From Mucilaginibacter ginsenosidivorans (GTDB lineage: Bacteria; Bacteroidota; Bacteroidia; Sphingobacteriales; Sphingobacteriaceae): a DNA stretch of 64,000 bases. How positions within the stretch are numbered: position 1 is the stretch's first letter; every line of letters starts with the position of its first letter. Below the pieces are notes generated by a model, which made no database searches, was not told the origin of the DNA, and saw only the letters and a list, made by a program, of their open reading frames with translations. The translations under genes and the position numbers were made by a program. Positions 7,736-16,436 of the stretch are shown piece after piece. The stretch is from the NCBI RefSeq assembly GCF_007971025.1, contig NZ_CP042436.1, positions 3,286,001-3,350,000 of the forward strand, given 5' to 3'.

Positions 7736-8386
7736 ATGCTCAGGGCTCATGCTATCCACAAAACATACGGACAACTTCAGATACTTAAAGGTGTCGATCT
7801 TGAAGTTAAGAAAGGCGAAATAGTGACCATTCTCGGCGCGTCCGGTGCAGGAAAAAGTACTTTATTGAACATTCTTGGGACGCTTGATAAGCCTGATTCC
7901 GGGCATATTGTTATTGGCAACACTAATGTCAGCAACCTGAGCAATAAAGATCTCAGCACGTTCCGGAACCGTAAGATCGGTTTCGTTTTCCAGTTCCATC
8001 ATCTGCTGGTCGAGTTTAATGCAATAGAAAATGTGTGTATTCCCGCATTAATAGCAGGCGAATCGAGAAACAACGCTGAAAAAAAAGCCCAAAAGCTGCT
8101 TGATATTTTGGGCCTTTCGGGCAGGCTAACTCACAAACCAAGCCAGTTATCAGGCGGCGAGCAGCAGCGCGTGGCCGTGGCGAGGGCGTTGATCAACGAT
8201 CCGTCTATTATTTTTGCCGATGAACCGTCTGGTAATCTTGATTCGACCAATGCCGGTGAATTGCATAGCCTGTTCAAAAGACTTCGCGACGAGTTCGATC
8301 AAACCTTCGTGATCGTCACACATAACGAGCATCTTGCTGAGCTTTCGGACAGGAAAGTTTTGATGAGGGATGGTTTAATTGTATAA
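7736..8386 (+). CDS. lolD: LolD/MacB-type ABC transporter ATP-binding protein
   Basis: The 216-residue ATPase subunit has Walker [10 protein letters not shown] at 34-42, a Q-loop in FVFQFHHLL, the signature [15 protein letters not shown] and Walker [13 protein letters not shown], with the H-loop in VTHNEHL. The SGNLD after Walker B and the FQFHHLL segment are typical of the LolD/MacB/FtsE group, which extracts lipoproteins or works with FtsX-type permeases. No permease gene is adjacent, so the partner must be encoded elsewhere. The assignment to LolD rather than another member is likely but not proven. Confidence 0.85.
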   Translation: MLRAHAIHKTYGQLQILKGVDLEVKKGEIVTILGASGAGKSTLLNILGTLDKPDSGHIVIGNTNVSNLSNKDLSTFRNRKIGFVFQFHHLLVEFNAIENVCIPALIAGESRNNAEKKAQKLLDILGLSGRLTHKPSQLSGGEQQRVAVARALINDPSIIFADEPSGNLDSTNAGELHSLFKRLRDEFDQTFVIVTHNEHLAELSDRKVLMRDGLIV

Positions 8387-8395
8387 TAAATTTTG

Positions 8396-8686
8396 ATGTA
8401 TACGCTAATTACAGCAGCAAACTCATCGGAAGCATACGCGCTTAAAAATTCATTAAATACTACTGATGTTTTATTGGGCGACTATCTTGAACTACCAGAA
8501 ATACTGATCAAATCCGGCAAAGTAGTTCAACTGCCTGATCCGTTGGAGATCAGTTATACACATCGTATGTTAGCGCTGTGCCTCGACAAAAATATCGATG
8601 CGATATATCCTTTACGCCAACAGGAGAAGCAATTGTTGAAAAATTCAAAGCAATTGTTTACTGAATATGGCATTAATATATTCTGA
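8396..8686 (+). CDS. Small protein resembling an isolated pre-ATP-grasp domain
   Basis: The frame opens with a TTG at 8393 immediately followed by an ATG at 8396; the ATG is the better start, giving 96 residues. It begins MYTLITAANSSEAYALKNSL, which looks like the Rossmann-like first strand and helix of pre-ATP-grasp domains (LITAxxSxxAxxLxxSL), then GDYLELPEIL and SYTHRMLALCLDKNID. No ATP-grasp domain follows; the protein stops at about 96 residues. The next gene starts directly at its stop codon (8687), so both are co-translated. Function unknown; the domain resemblance is my inference and is moderate at best. Confidence 0.6.
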   Translation: MYTLITAANSSEAYALKNSLNTTDVLLGDYLELPEILIKSGKVVQLPDPLEISYTHRMLALCLDKNIDAIYPLRQQEKQLLKNSKQLFTEYGINIF

Positions 8687-9295
8687 ATGATACGGTACAT
8701 TGATATAGATTCCCGTAAGGACGCTTTTATTTTTGAGCTGGATGATGTGCTTTACCCTGAAAAGGATTATTGGTACCAGGTTTATTATTTATTCGCCAGC
8801 TTTTTAGAGTATACTGAAATGATAGACGCGAAAGAAGCAACCAACAGTATGACCGGTACGTATTTATCGGAAGGGAAGGAGCAGGTGTTTGATAATTTGA
8901 AGAAAAAGCTTAACCTTGACGAAAAGTATCGGGTTAATTTTAATCACTTAAGTAACACAGCGAAACTTCCGCTAAAGCTTTTGCTGTTTCAGAATATGCT
9001 AAAGTTGTTGCAGGAAATTGTGGTGGACCGGAAAAAGATATTTATTGTGACCAATGGCAACCCCGAACAGCAATTGAATAAAATAAAACAGGTGGAATGG
9101 AATGGCCTTGAACCCTACCTTACCTGTTATTTTGCTAATGAGCTGGTTCCAAAGCCCGAAACGGATTGTATTGACCTGTTAATAAAGGACCATAATTTAC
9201 AACGGAGAAACGTATTAATGATAGGCGCGAATGAAACCGATGAGCAATGTGCAGAAGCATCGGGAATAGATTTTATTAAACTAAGCGAACTTTAA
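8687..9295 (+). CDS. HAD-superfamily protein with Glu in place of the nucleophile Asp
   Basis: The 202-residue protein has the HAD fold markers in order: motif I in FIFELDDVLYPE (residues about 14-25), motif II Thr in IFIVTNGNP, a Lys in ELVPKPET, and an acidic motif IV region in NVLMIGANETDEQ. Active HAD phosphatases have DxDx(T/V) in motif I and the first Asp is the nucleophile. Here that residue is Glu (ELDDV where DLDDT is usual). A Glu nucleophile would normally abolish phosphoaspartate chemistry, so the protein may be a non-catalytic or altered HAD. It abuts the small pre-ATP-grasp-like gene with no gap, suggesting a joint function. Confidence 0.8.
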   Translation: MIRYIDIDSRKDAFIFELDDVLYPEKDYWYQVYYLFASFLEYTEMIDAKEATNSMTGTYLSEGKEQVFDNLKKKLNLDEKYRVNFNHLSNTAKLPLKLLLFQNMLKLLQEIVVDRKKIFIVTNGNPEQQLNKIKQVEWNGLEPYLTCYFANELVPKPETDCIDLLIKDHNLQRRNVLMIGANETDEQCAEASGIDFIKLSEL

Positions 9296-9375
9296 AAAGT
9301 CTGGCTATAACATATTCTCGTATATTTCGTTAAAATCAAGATATTTTCAAAAGATATATTTATATTCAAACCAAT

Positions 9376-10935
9376 ATGAAAAAAACTATTTACTCAATTT
9401 TTATACTTTCTGTGGTGCTTTTTGCGGCATGCAAAAGCAATAAGAAAATAAACCCGACGCCTGATGTTACAGGACCAGATGCACCGGGCACGACCCTTGA
9501 TAAGATCAAGGACTCCATTTTTTTATATGCAAAGGAAGATTACCTGTGGTATAAATCGCTGCCGGATTATGCAACCTTCAAGCCCCGGACATTTTCGGGC
9601 GGAGATGACATAACCGCGTTGCAAAAAGAGGTAGACGCATTATCTCAAATAGCAATTAACCCGGCTACCAGCCAGCCTTACGAGTATTATTCTCCAAATC
9701 CCGGCGAATCGAAATATTCGTTTATAGATGACGGAACGGTATCTGGCGAGTTAAATGGTGTTATTGGCGATTTTGGGTTTGCACCATTATATAACGATGT
9801 TAACGATCTCCGGATCAAGTTTGTCTATCCAGGCTCACCAGCCGATCTGGCGGGTATAAAGCGTGGTTACCAGATAACCAAAATTAACGGACGAACCGCT
9901 TTAGCTTACGATGGGGATGGGTCTGGTGTCAACCTGAACTTTATAATAAATGCTTATGCAAACAGTAATACTATCTCCATGGATTTAAAGAAGCCTGATG
10001 GTACAACCCTTACGGTGACTAACCTTGCAGTGGCAAATTATACAGTAAATCCAGTATTGACCTATAAAACATTCGACCAGGGTAACGGTCATATTGTTGG
10101 ATATATCGTATTTAATAGCTTTACATCGCCATCAAATGCAAGCCCGCAACTTAATGCTGCATTCAATTATTTTACGGCTCAAAATGTAACCGACCTTGTT
10201 GTCGATCTTCGCTACAACGGTGGGGGATATGTGGCCACAGCGGAATACCTGGATAACCTGATTGTTCCAAGCGGCAAATCGGGTAGTTTGATGTACAATA
10301 CTTATTACAATGATATTTTAACTGGTAACAAAGAGGTGCTCCTTAAAAATCAATGGCGGAAAGATCAGTCGTCCGGCCAGGATTATAACTATGCACAGTT
10401 TGATTATTCGGTAGCGGGCAATGCCGTGAATTTTGCGAAACAGGGATCTTTGAATGTGAATCGCGTGTTTTTCATCGTGACGGGTTCTACAGCTTCGGCA
10501 AGCGAATTGACGATCAATAACCTTCGCCCCAATATGGATGTGCAATTTATCGGCAGAACCAGTTATGGTAAACCAGTTGGTTTCTTCGATATAGATATTA
10601 ATAAATATCAATTGTATATCCCTGAATTTTCGACTAAGAACTCCGCCGGCCAGGGCGATTATTATGCAGGCTTTACTCCGGGCAGCTCAAGCTATCCGGG
10701 TGTCCAGGATTATGACGACGTTACCAAGGATTTTGGCGACCCTACCGAAGGCTTACTGGCTCATGCGCTTAACTATGTAAAGACGGGTACTTATTCAATA
10801 AGAGGAACCACGATACAAAGCCTTGCTGCAAATCAGAGGACACTTTCTATAGAAGCACAGGGAATAGCCGGTAAACAGTTAGAAAAACACAAGTTTACCG
10901 GGATGATATTTGACAAGAAGCTTAAATTGAGATAA
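9376..10935 (+). CDS. S41-family (C-terminal processing type) protease, lipoprotein
   Basis: The 519-residue protein has a lipoprotein signal (LSVVLFAACKS, lipid-modified Cys at 19), so it should be anchored to a membrane on the periplasmic or outer side. A PDZ-like domain is seen near residues 140-200 (FVYPGSPADLAGIKRGYQITKING). The S41 catalytic domain follows with VVDLRYNGGGY, the serine motif GSTASASEL (about 370-378) and the lysine in TSYGKPVG (about residue 399). Ser-Lys dyads are known for this family. It likely degrades or processes exported proteins; substrates unknown. It is a single gene followed by a strong terminator. Confidence 0.9.
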   Translation: MKKTIYSIFILSVVLFAACKSNKKINPTPDVTGPDAPGTTLDKIKDSIFLYAKEDYLWYKSLPDYATFKPRTFSGGDDITALQKEVDALSQIAINPATSQPYEYYSPNPGESKYSFIDDGTVSGELNGVIGDFGFAPLYNDVNDLRIKFVYPGSPADLAGIKRGYQITKINGRTALAYDGDGSGVNLNFIINAYANSNTISMDLKKPDGTTLTVTNLAVANYTVNPVLTYKTFDQGNGHIVGYIVFNSFTSPSNASPQLNAAFNYFTAQNVTDLVVDLRYNGGGYVATAEYLDNLIVPSGKSGSLMYNTYYNDILTGNKEVLLKNQWRKDQSSGQDYNYAQFDYSVAGNAVNFAKQGSLNVNRVFFIVTGSTASASELTINNLRPNMDVQFIGRTSYGKPVGFFDIDINKYQLYIPEFSTKNSAGQGDYYAGFTPGSSSYPGVQDYDDVTKDFGDPTEGLLAHALNYVKTGTYSIRGTTIQSLAANQRTLSIEAQGIAGKQLEKHKFTGMIFDKKLKLR

Positions 10936-10955
10936 CCAATTTGTAAAAGCAGGAG

Positions 10956-11000
10956 GCTGAAAGCATAAAGCATTACTTTGTTTTAAGCTTTCAGCTTTTT
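10956..11000 (+). terminator. Terminator between the S41 protease and smc (convergent)
   Basis: GCTGAAAGC (10956-10964) pairs with GCTTTCAGC (10987-10995), followed by TTTTT. The loop is about 22 bases. The stem words (AAAGC repeats) resemble the spacer at 14556-14627. Confidence 0.7.
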
Positions 11001-11018
11001 GATTTTTGGGCTTTTCGG

Positions 11019-14000
11019 TCAATCCGCCAGTTCCCTAAGATCAACAGGAACAACCCTCGAGACGCCTTGTTCAACCATCGTCACGCCGTAAATAACATCG
11101 GTGCTGGCGATGGTTCTTTTGTTATGGGATACAATGATGAATTGTGACTGGCTTGAGAAATCGCGGATGATATTATTGAACTTATCGATGTTCGTGTCAT
11201 CCAGTGGCGCGTCAACCTCGTCAAAGATACAGAATGGGGCAGGTTTAAGCAGATAGAGCGAGAAAAGTATGGCCGTAGCGGTTAGTGTCTTCTCACCGCC
11301 CGAAAGCTGGTTGATAGACAGTGGCCGTTTGCCTTTTGGCCGGGCAATAATATCAATGTCCGATTCCAGCGGGTTCTCCGGTTCGGTCAGTATCAGGTCG
11401 CATGAGTCCTCTTCATTAAACAGGGACCGGAACACCTTAATGAAGTTCTCCCGCACGTTGCCGAATGCCTGCATAAATTTGTCACGTGCCGTGTCGTCTA
11501 TTTCTTTTATCGTTTCCAGCAGTGATGCTTTAGCTTCACTGAGATCTTTTTTCTGCGCCTGTATAAACTCATAGCGGGTATTCATCTCGTTATATGCGTC
11601 TACCGCCAACGGATTGATCGGTCCAAAATCGTCAAGTTGCCGTTTTAGTTTTTCGGTTTTGTCGCGAAGCTCAGCTTCATTTTCATCGGCCGGAGGCTCA
11701 GCATCCAGCAGTTCCTGTATATCGATATTAAATTCAACCGAAAGCCTTTCTTTTAAGGCATTTAGTTCCAGCTTTAGGTTGTTCCGTTCGTCCTTTAGCT
11801 CATTTTCAACCATTTCAAACTGTTCCTTTTTCCGCCTTAACGCCGCTATATCATTTTCAGTCTCTGTTATTTTGTTCCTCCACGCATAATATTCCTGTTC
11901 GGCCTGCTGGGTAGCTTTCTCCAATTCTTCCTTTTGCTTATACATTTCCATCAGGTCCTCGTCGGAGTGATCTGATTGAGCCAGGTTTTCAGTTATGGCT
12001 ATCTTCACTTTGTCCAGTTCGGCGCTATTCTGTTCAATACGGCTTTCCAGGCTTTCCTTCTGCGTTTCCCGGTATTCCATATCTTTCACTAAGCCGGATA
12101 CTTTATTCTGCTGCTGATGAAAGCGGATATTTTCCTGGTTATAGGTATTGGCCTGAACAGTAGCCGTCTCGTTCAATTCGTTAAATGCAAGTTGTTTCCC
12201 GGCCAGCAGATCAGCCTGTACCTGCCTTTTCGCTTTTAACCCGGCCAGTTCGGGCTGCAGGCGGACCATTTCTTCCTTAATGCTCGTAATCTTTTCTGCT
12301 ATATCCGCTTTACGATTCAGGCTGTTCTCTATAAACGCCTGGTATTGCTCCTGCCGCGTTTTTACGGTGATCAATTCGGTGTTCAGCCTGTTCAGGTCGT
12401 CGTTTAATTGTTTTATCTCTGCACTTTTGCCCAGCATTTTTAAGGCTGACAATTTACTTTGAAGATCACTATGGCGATTTTTTTGCTCGTTTATCTTGTT
12501 TTCAACCGATCTGATCTCTTTTGCCAGGTTATCCAGGTTCCGGGCGCGGCCAATGCGTTTCCCTTCGAACAAGCCTACGGACCCGCCGGCCATGGTCAGC
12601 TTTGACTTATTGAATTTCCCGCTTTTGCCGATGACAACTACACATTCAGGCAACGCAGACCCATTGAGATCCTTCTCAGCAGAATCATTTACCAGGTAAA
12701 CATTCCTGAGAAGATGGGTACAAAGATTTTGGTAGCGGGATTCAACTTCGATAACATCCAGGGCTGCTACAGAGCCCTCAATGACCGCCGGTGCCACCTT
12801 TTCAGTTTTGTAATTATTCAATATAAAAAACTGAGCCCTTCCCTGCGAAGAATTACTTAAAAGATTAATAGCCGCTATGGCTTCATTGTAATCTTCAACC
12901 ACATAATAATTCATCAAAGGCTCAAGGTAGTTTTCGATGGCTACCCGGTATTCCTCGCGGCAAAAAAGCACATCGCTGAACAAAGGTGCATTTTTCGCCC
13001 AGCCCGATGTCTTTTTGAGAAAGCGGATGGACTCGGGAAAACCCTCCAGGTTATCGACCATGCTTTTGGTCAGATTGTACTCGTTCTGCTTCGCGTCAAG
13101 TTTCCGGCTCTCTTTAACTATGGTTTCCTTAATTTCTTCCGATTCAGTCTCAGCTTCCTTTATCTGCAACTGTAGCTTATCTTCCGACTCGGTCATCGTT
13201 TGCAGTTCTTTATCCATCGAGTCCGACCTGTACTGTAACTCAGCCACCGCCTGGTTAAAGTGGGATAGTTCAGTTTCCTTGTTGGAAGTATCCTCCAAAT
13301 TTCGCTGGCTTTCCTGTTCAAGCGCCTGTTGCTGTATTTGTAATATATCTAAGTCTTTCTCTGCCTTGTACATCTCGTTTTGCAACGCATTATTTGCGCT
13401 ATTGATCTCGTTCAGTTCGGCCCTTGCTGAATTCTGCTGCGCCCTTAGTTCGTCTACAGATTCTTTAAGTTCAGCAACTATCACCTGTACCTTTTGCAGA
13501 TTTTCATCTTCCAGTACCTTTTCTTCAGCAAGCCTTTTAATGTTGTACAGCACATGATTCAGTTGGTTGCGGTCGCGCTCCAGTTCCTCGTTCAGTCGCG
13601 ATTCCTTATCCTGCTGAAATTTAAGCTGTTCGTTTTTTATCTTTTTCTCATTTTCATAGGCCCTTATCTTCGCAACAAAATCATTAGTAGCTTTTTGCTG
13701 GGTGGCAAGATTCTTCTCTTTTACCAGGCTATCAGTTTTTTGCTGTTGCAGCGATGCTTCGGTATTGTCGATTTGTGTGACAACCCCGAGTTTTTCGTCA
13801 TGCTGTTTTTGTTCCTGTTCTTCGATCTTTTTCAGCGATTCGCTGAAAGTGATGATCCGGAACGAGGCCAGCATAATGCTGAGGTTTTTGTACTGTTCCT
13901 TTAATCTGTAATATCGCTCTGTTTTTTTTGCCTGGTTCTCAAGCGTTTTAAGGTTCTTTTCGATCTCTGATAGCAGATCCTCGACCCGCTCCAGGTCGGC

Positions 14001-14555
14001 TTCAGTATCTTTAAGCTTATTAAAAGTTTGTTTTTTGCGAAGCTTATATTTGGATATGCCCGAGGCTTCTTCGAAAAGGTTGCGTCTCGAACCTTCCTTG
14101 TTTGCGATGATCTCATCGATCATCTTTAACTCGATGATAGAGTAGGAGTCGGCCCCGATCCCGGTATCAAGGAAAAGGTCGGTGATATCCTTTAAGCGGC
14201 ACTGCACATCGTTAAGCCAGTACTCACTTTCGCCGGCGCGGTATAATTTACGGGTTATGGTAACTTGTGAAAATTCGGTTGGGAGGATGTTCTTGGTATT
14301 ATCAAAGCTAAGAGAAACTTCAGCAAGATTAGCGGCCTTGCGCCCTTTGGTGCCGTTAAAGATGATGTTCTCCATCTTCTCACTCCGCAGCATGCGTGTG
14401 CTCTGCTCGCCAAGCACCCAGCGAATGGAGTCAACCACGTTGGATTTGCCGCAGCCGTTTGGACCAACGATAGCCGTGACACCTTCATTAAAATTGATGG
14501 TGACCTTATCGCCGAAGCTTTTGAACCCCTTGATCTCTAACTTACTAAGCTGCAT
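11019..14555 (-). CDS. smc: Chromosome segregation protein SMC
   Basis: SMC is the ATPase of the bacterial condensin that organises and segregates the chromosome. The 1178-residue length is canonical. Walker A GPNGCGKSN is at 31-39 in an N-terminal head. A coiled coil runs from about 165 to 500, the hinge from about 505 to 670 (GFPESIRFL ... GGSVGLFEGKRIGRA), a second coiled coil to about 1000, then the C-terminal head with signature LSGGEKTLTATA and Walker B FCIFDEVDAPLDD. scpA and scpB are not adjacent. A 72-base spacer separates it from the PhzF gene upstream. The long antisense frames opposite this gene are coiled-coil shadows. Confidence 0.97.
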   Translation of the reverse strand: MQLSKLEIKGFKSFGDKVTINFNEGVTAIVGPNGCGKSNVVDSIRWVLGEQSTRMLRSEKMENIIFNGTKGRKAANLAEVSLSFDNTKNILPTEFSQVTITRKLYRAGESEYWLNDVQCRLKDITDLFLDTGIGADSYSIIELKMIDEIIANKEGSRRNLFEEASGISKYKLRKKQTFNKLKDTEADLERVEDLLSEIEKNLKTLENQAKKTERYYRLKEQYKNLSIMLASFRIITFSESLKKIEEQEQKQHDEKLGVVTQIDNTEASLQQQKTDSLVKEKNLATQQKATNDFVAKIRAYENEKKIKNEQLKFQQDKESRLNEELERDRNQLNHVLYNIKRLAEEKVLEDENLQKVQVIVAELKESVDELRAQQNSARAELNEINSANNALQNEMYKAEKDLDILQIQQQALEQESQRNLEDTSNKETELSHFNQAVAELQYRSDSMDKELQTMTESEDKLQLQIKEAETESEEIKETIVKESRKLDAKQNEYNLTKSMVDNLEGFPESIRFLKKTSGWAKNAPLFSDVLFCREEYRVAIENYLEPLMNYYVVEDYNEAIAAINLLSNSSQGRAQFFILNNYKTEKVAPAVIEGSVAALDVIEVESRYQNLCTHLLRNVYLVNDSAEKDLNGSALPECVVVIGKSGKFNKSKLTMAGGSVGLFEGKRIGRARNLDNLAKEIRSVENKINEQKNRHSDLQSKLSALKMLGKSAEIKQLNDDLNRLNTELITVKTRQEQYQAFIENSLNRKADIAEKITSIKEEMVRLQPELAGLKAKRQVQADLLAGKQLAFNELNETATVQANTYNQENIRFHQQQNKVSGLVKDMEYRETQKESLESRIEQNSAELDKVKIAITENLAQSDHSDEDLMEMYKQKEELEKATQQAEQEYYAWRNKITETENDIAALRRKKEQFEMVENELKDERNNLKLELNALKERLSVEFNIDIQELLDAEPPADENEAELRDKTEKLKRQLDDFGPINPLAVDAYNEMNTRYEFIQAQKKDLSEAKASLLETIKEIDDTARDKFMQAFGNVRENFIKVFRSLFNEEDSCDLILTEPENPLESDIDIIARPKGKRPLSINQLSGGEKTLTATAILFSLYLLKPAPFCIFDEVDAPLDDTNIDKFNNIIRDFSSQSQFIIVSHNKRTIASTDVIYGVTMVEQGVSRVVPVDLRELAD

Positions 14556-14627
14556 TTTTAAGGCGGAAGCTTAAAGCGGAAAGCTCAAAGCTTTTATTTT
14601 TAGTACTAAACTGGTTATGCTTTTAGC

Positions 14628-15413
14628 TTAAATATAAATTTCTCCTTTTAAGTAGGTAACGGCATTGCCGCTCATCAATACCCTGTTCCCTTTCAATTCG
14701 CACCATAACTCACCTTTACGGGCAGATAGCTGGTAAGCATGTAATTTGCTTTTTCCAAGTTTATCGGCCCAGTAGGGTATCAGGTTGCAATGCGCCGACC
14801 CAGTTACAGGGTCCTCAGGTATACCTGCGCCGGGAGCAAAAAAACGAGATACGAAATCCGCCTCATTACCTCTCGAAGTCACGATGAAGCCCACAGTATC
14901 AAATTTTGACATGGCGGAAAAATCTGGTGTAATATCGAGTATGTCCTCCTCCGATTCATACACGAGGAAGTAGTCCCTCGACCGGAGCACAGCAACAGGC
15001 TCTTTTCCTCCAAGAGCTTCAACCAGGCCATTAGGTAGTTCAATACCTATAGGTGGCCTGGAAGGAAAATCCATGGTATATTTATCACCGTCTTTTTTTA
15101 CAGTTAATACGCCCGCTTTTACGGTCTGAAAATTAATAGTGTCCTTTTGGTAACCCAATTCGGTAAAGATGATATGAGCCGAAGCGAGAGTGGCATGGCC
15201 GCAAAGGTCTATTTCAAACTCGGGAGTAAACCATCTCAGCTTATATCCATCTCCGTCAGCTACAAAAAAAGCGGTTTCGGCCAGGTTGTTTTCCGTGGCG
15301 ATCTTTTGCATCGTTTCGTCAGGAAGCCACTCTTTCAGGGGACAAATGGCAGCCGGGTTGCCGCCAAACAAACGGTTTGTAAAGGCATCAGCCTGGTAAA
15401 TGGGGATAGTCAT
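14628..15413 (-). CDS. PhzF-family isomerase/epimerase-like protein
   Basis: PhzF-type proteins are DapF-like two-domain isomerases. The 261-residue protein has the family opening IPIYQADAFTNRLFGGNPAAICP, the catalytic Glu in NNLAETAFF (E46), the DLCGHATLASAH motif, and DPVTGSAHC in the second half. The physiological substrate of most homologues is unknown, and there is no phenazine cluster here. It begins six bases after the stop of the ABC ATPase gene, so it probably belongs to a three-gene unit with that ATPase and the 99-residue membrane protein. Confidence 0.92.
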   Translation of the reverse strand: MTIPIYQADAFTNRLFGGNPAAICPLKEWLPDETMQKIATENNLAETAFFVADGDGYKLRWFTPEFEIDLCGHATLASAHIIFTELGYQKDTINFQTVKAGVLTVKKDGDKYTMDFPSRPPIGIELPNGLVEALGGKEPVAVLRSRDYFLVYESEEDILDITPDFSAMSKFDTVGFIVTSRGNEADFVSRFFAPGAGIPEDPVTGSAHCNLIPYWADKLGKSKLHAYQLSARKGELWCELKGNRVLMSGNAVTYLKGEIYI

Positions 15414-15419
15414 TACGAT

Positions 15420-16079
15420 TTAATTGTTGCCACTAAGATAGTTATAAGTAACCAAATCCTCAGTGCTTGTAATAGGTTTTGTGCAACCATCGGCGATTAC
15501 GATCAGGCGGTCGCTCACGTCCATAATATTGCGATATTGATGATCTGTAACAATGATCCCTTTGTTCTTAGCTACGGTGTTAATAATGCCTTTAAAATAA
15601 TCCGCCTGTATGGGAGTTACGTGGGTGAAAGGCTCATCCAGTAAAATAAAATACGACCGGCTGTAAAGGATCATCAGCATGCCAAGCTGCCTTAGTTCCC
15701 CACCGGATAGCTGTTCTGTTTTTTTACGATGGTGGATTTTATAAATCTCGAGGTTAGAAAATTCGTTCCAATATTCCGTGGCAACCAGCATTTTTGCAAG
15801 GCTGCTAACAGGAATTCCTTTCGGTAAATAATTATGCTGTGGTAAATAGGCTACCCGGTTTTTATGGTAACCCTTATCCAGAACATCTTCGTTAATGCTC
15901 AAATATTTGTGAGTAGGGGTAAGTACGCCAAAAATGATCTTCAAAAGCGATGACTTGCCGCTTCCATTACGCCCAAGAAGCCCGACCACTTCGCCGGTTG
16001 AGCAGTCGAGATAAATATCCTGTAATATTTTACGGCCATTAAATTCAAGTTCTACACTGTCGACCGTTAGTTTAAACAT
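15420..16079 (-). CDS. ABC-type ATPase of unknown system
   Basis: The 219-residue ATPase has Walker A GRNGSGKSS at 36-44, a Q-loop in AYLPQHNYLP, signature LSGGELRQLGMLMIL, Walker B YFILLDEPFTHVTP and an H-loop in IVTDHQYRN. It resembles the LptB/branched-chain group in its C-terminal half but lacks that group's usual PNxGAGKTT Walker A. The only plausible membrane partner here is the 99-residue protein whose gene overlaps its start by 13 bases. A complete transporter would need more membrane segments, so it may serve an oligomer of that small protein or a permease elsewhere. Function unknown. Confidence 0.82.
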   Translation of the reverse strand: MFKLTVDSVELEFNGRKILQDIYLDCSTGEVVGLLGRNGSGKSSLLKIIFGVLTPTHKYLSINEDVLDKGYHKNRVAYLPQHNYLPKGIPVSSLAKMLVATEYWNEFSNLEIYKIHHRKKTEQLSGGELRQLGMLMILYSRSYFILLDEPFTHVTPIQADYFKGIINTVAKNKGIIVTDHQYRNIMDVSDRLIVIADGCTKPITSTEDLVTYNYLSGNN

Positions 16080-16366
16080 ATAAGCGCGATAATTAAGTAA
16101 ACGAATATATCAGTTATAAGGGCACTAATAAATATCCATCGCATACTATAGCCGGTGTTTCGAAAATAGTAGTAATGGTTTTTCGAAGTATAATAATCAA
16201 GGCTGATTGCACCCAGGTAGCCCAATAGTTTAGCTATCAAAAAGCTAATGGCATTTATTGGCAGCCCGCCGAATAGCACCAGGACCTGTGCCGCCACCGT
16301 ACACGCAACGTTGTACCAAAATATTAGCAGGTAAAACTGAATAGTTAAAATGCTTAATCTTTTCAA
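16067..16366 (-). CDS. 99-residue polytopic membrane protein
   Basis: About three hydrophobic segments are visible: near residues 7-32, 38-55 and 75-97. A soluble Tyr-rich loop lies between the second and third (SKNHYYYFRNTGYS). No family recognised. The 3' end overlaps the start of the ABC ATPase gene by 13 bases, which strongly suggests translational coupling and a joint complex. The start ATG at 16364-16366 gives MKRLSILTIQFYLL, a usual inner-membrane N-terminus with positive charges first. Confidence 0.72.
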   Translation of the reverse strand: MKRLSILTIQFYLLIFWYNVACTVAAQVLVLFGGLPINAISFLIAKLLGYLGAISLDYYTSKNHYYYFRNTGYSMRWIFISALITDIFVYLIIALICLN

Positions 16367-16436
16367 ATGCTGGGCTTTCCGAACTATGAAACAGATTACT
16401 GTTCAAATTATTGTTCAGTGTAAGGGAATGACCCAA

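Noticed and set aside
12937..13557. A 206-residue plus-strand frame opposite smc, Ser/Phe/Leu-rich
   Set aside because: It is the complement of coiled-coil codons in smc. It has low-complexity composition and no start context.
15147..15644. A 165-residue plus-strand frame opposite the PhzF and ABC genes
   Set aside because: It spans two solid minus-strand genes and has no recognisable domain.
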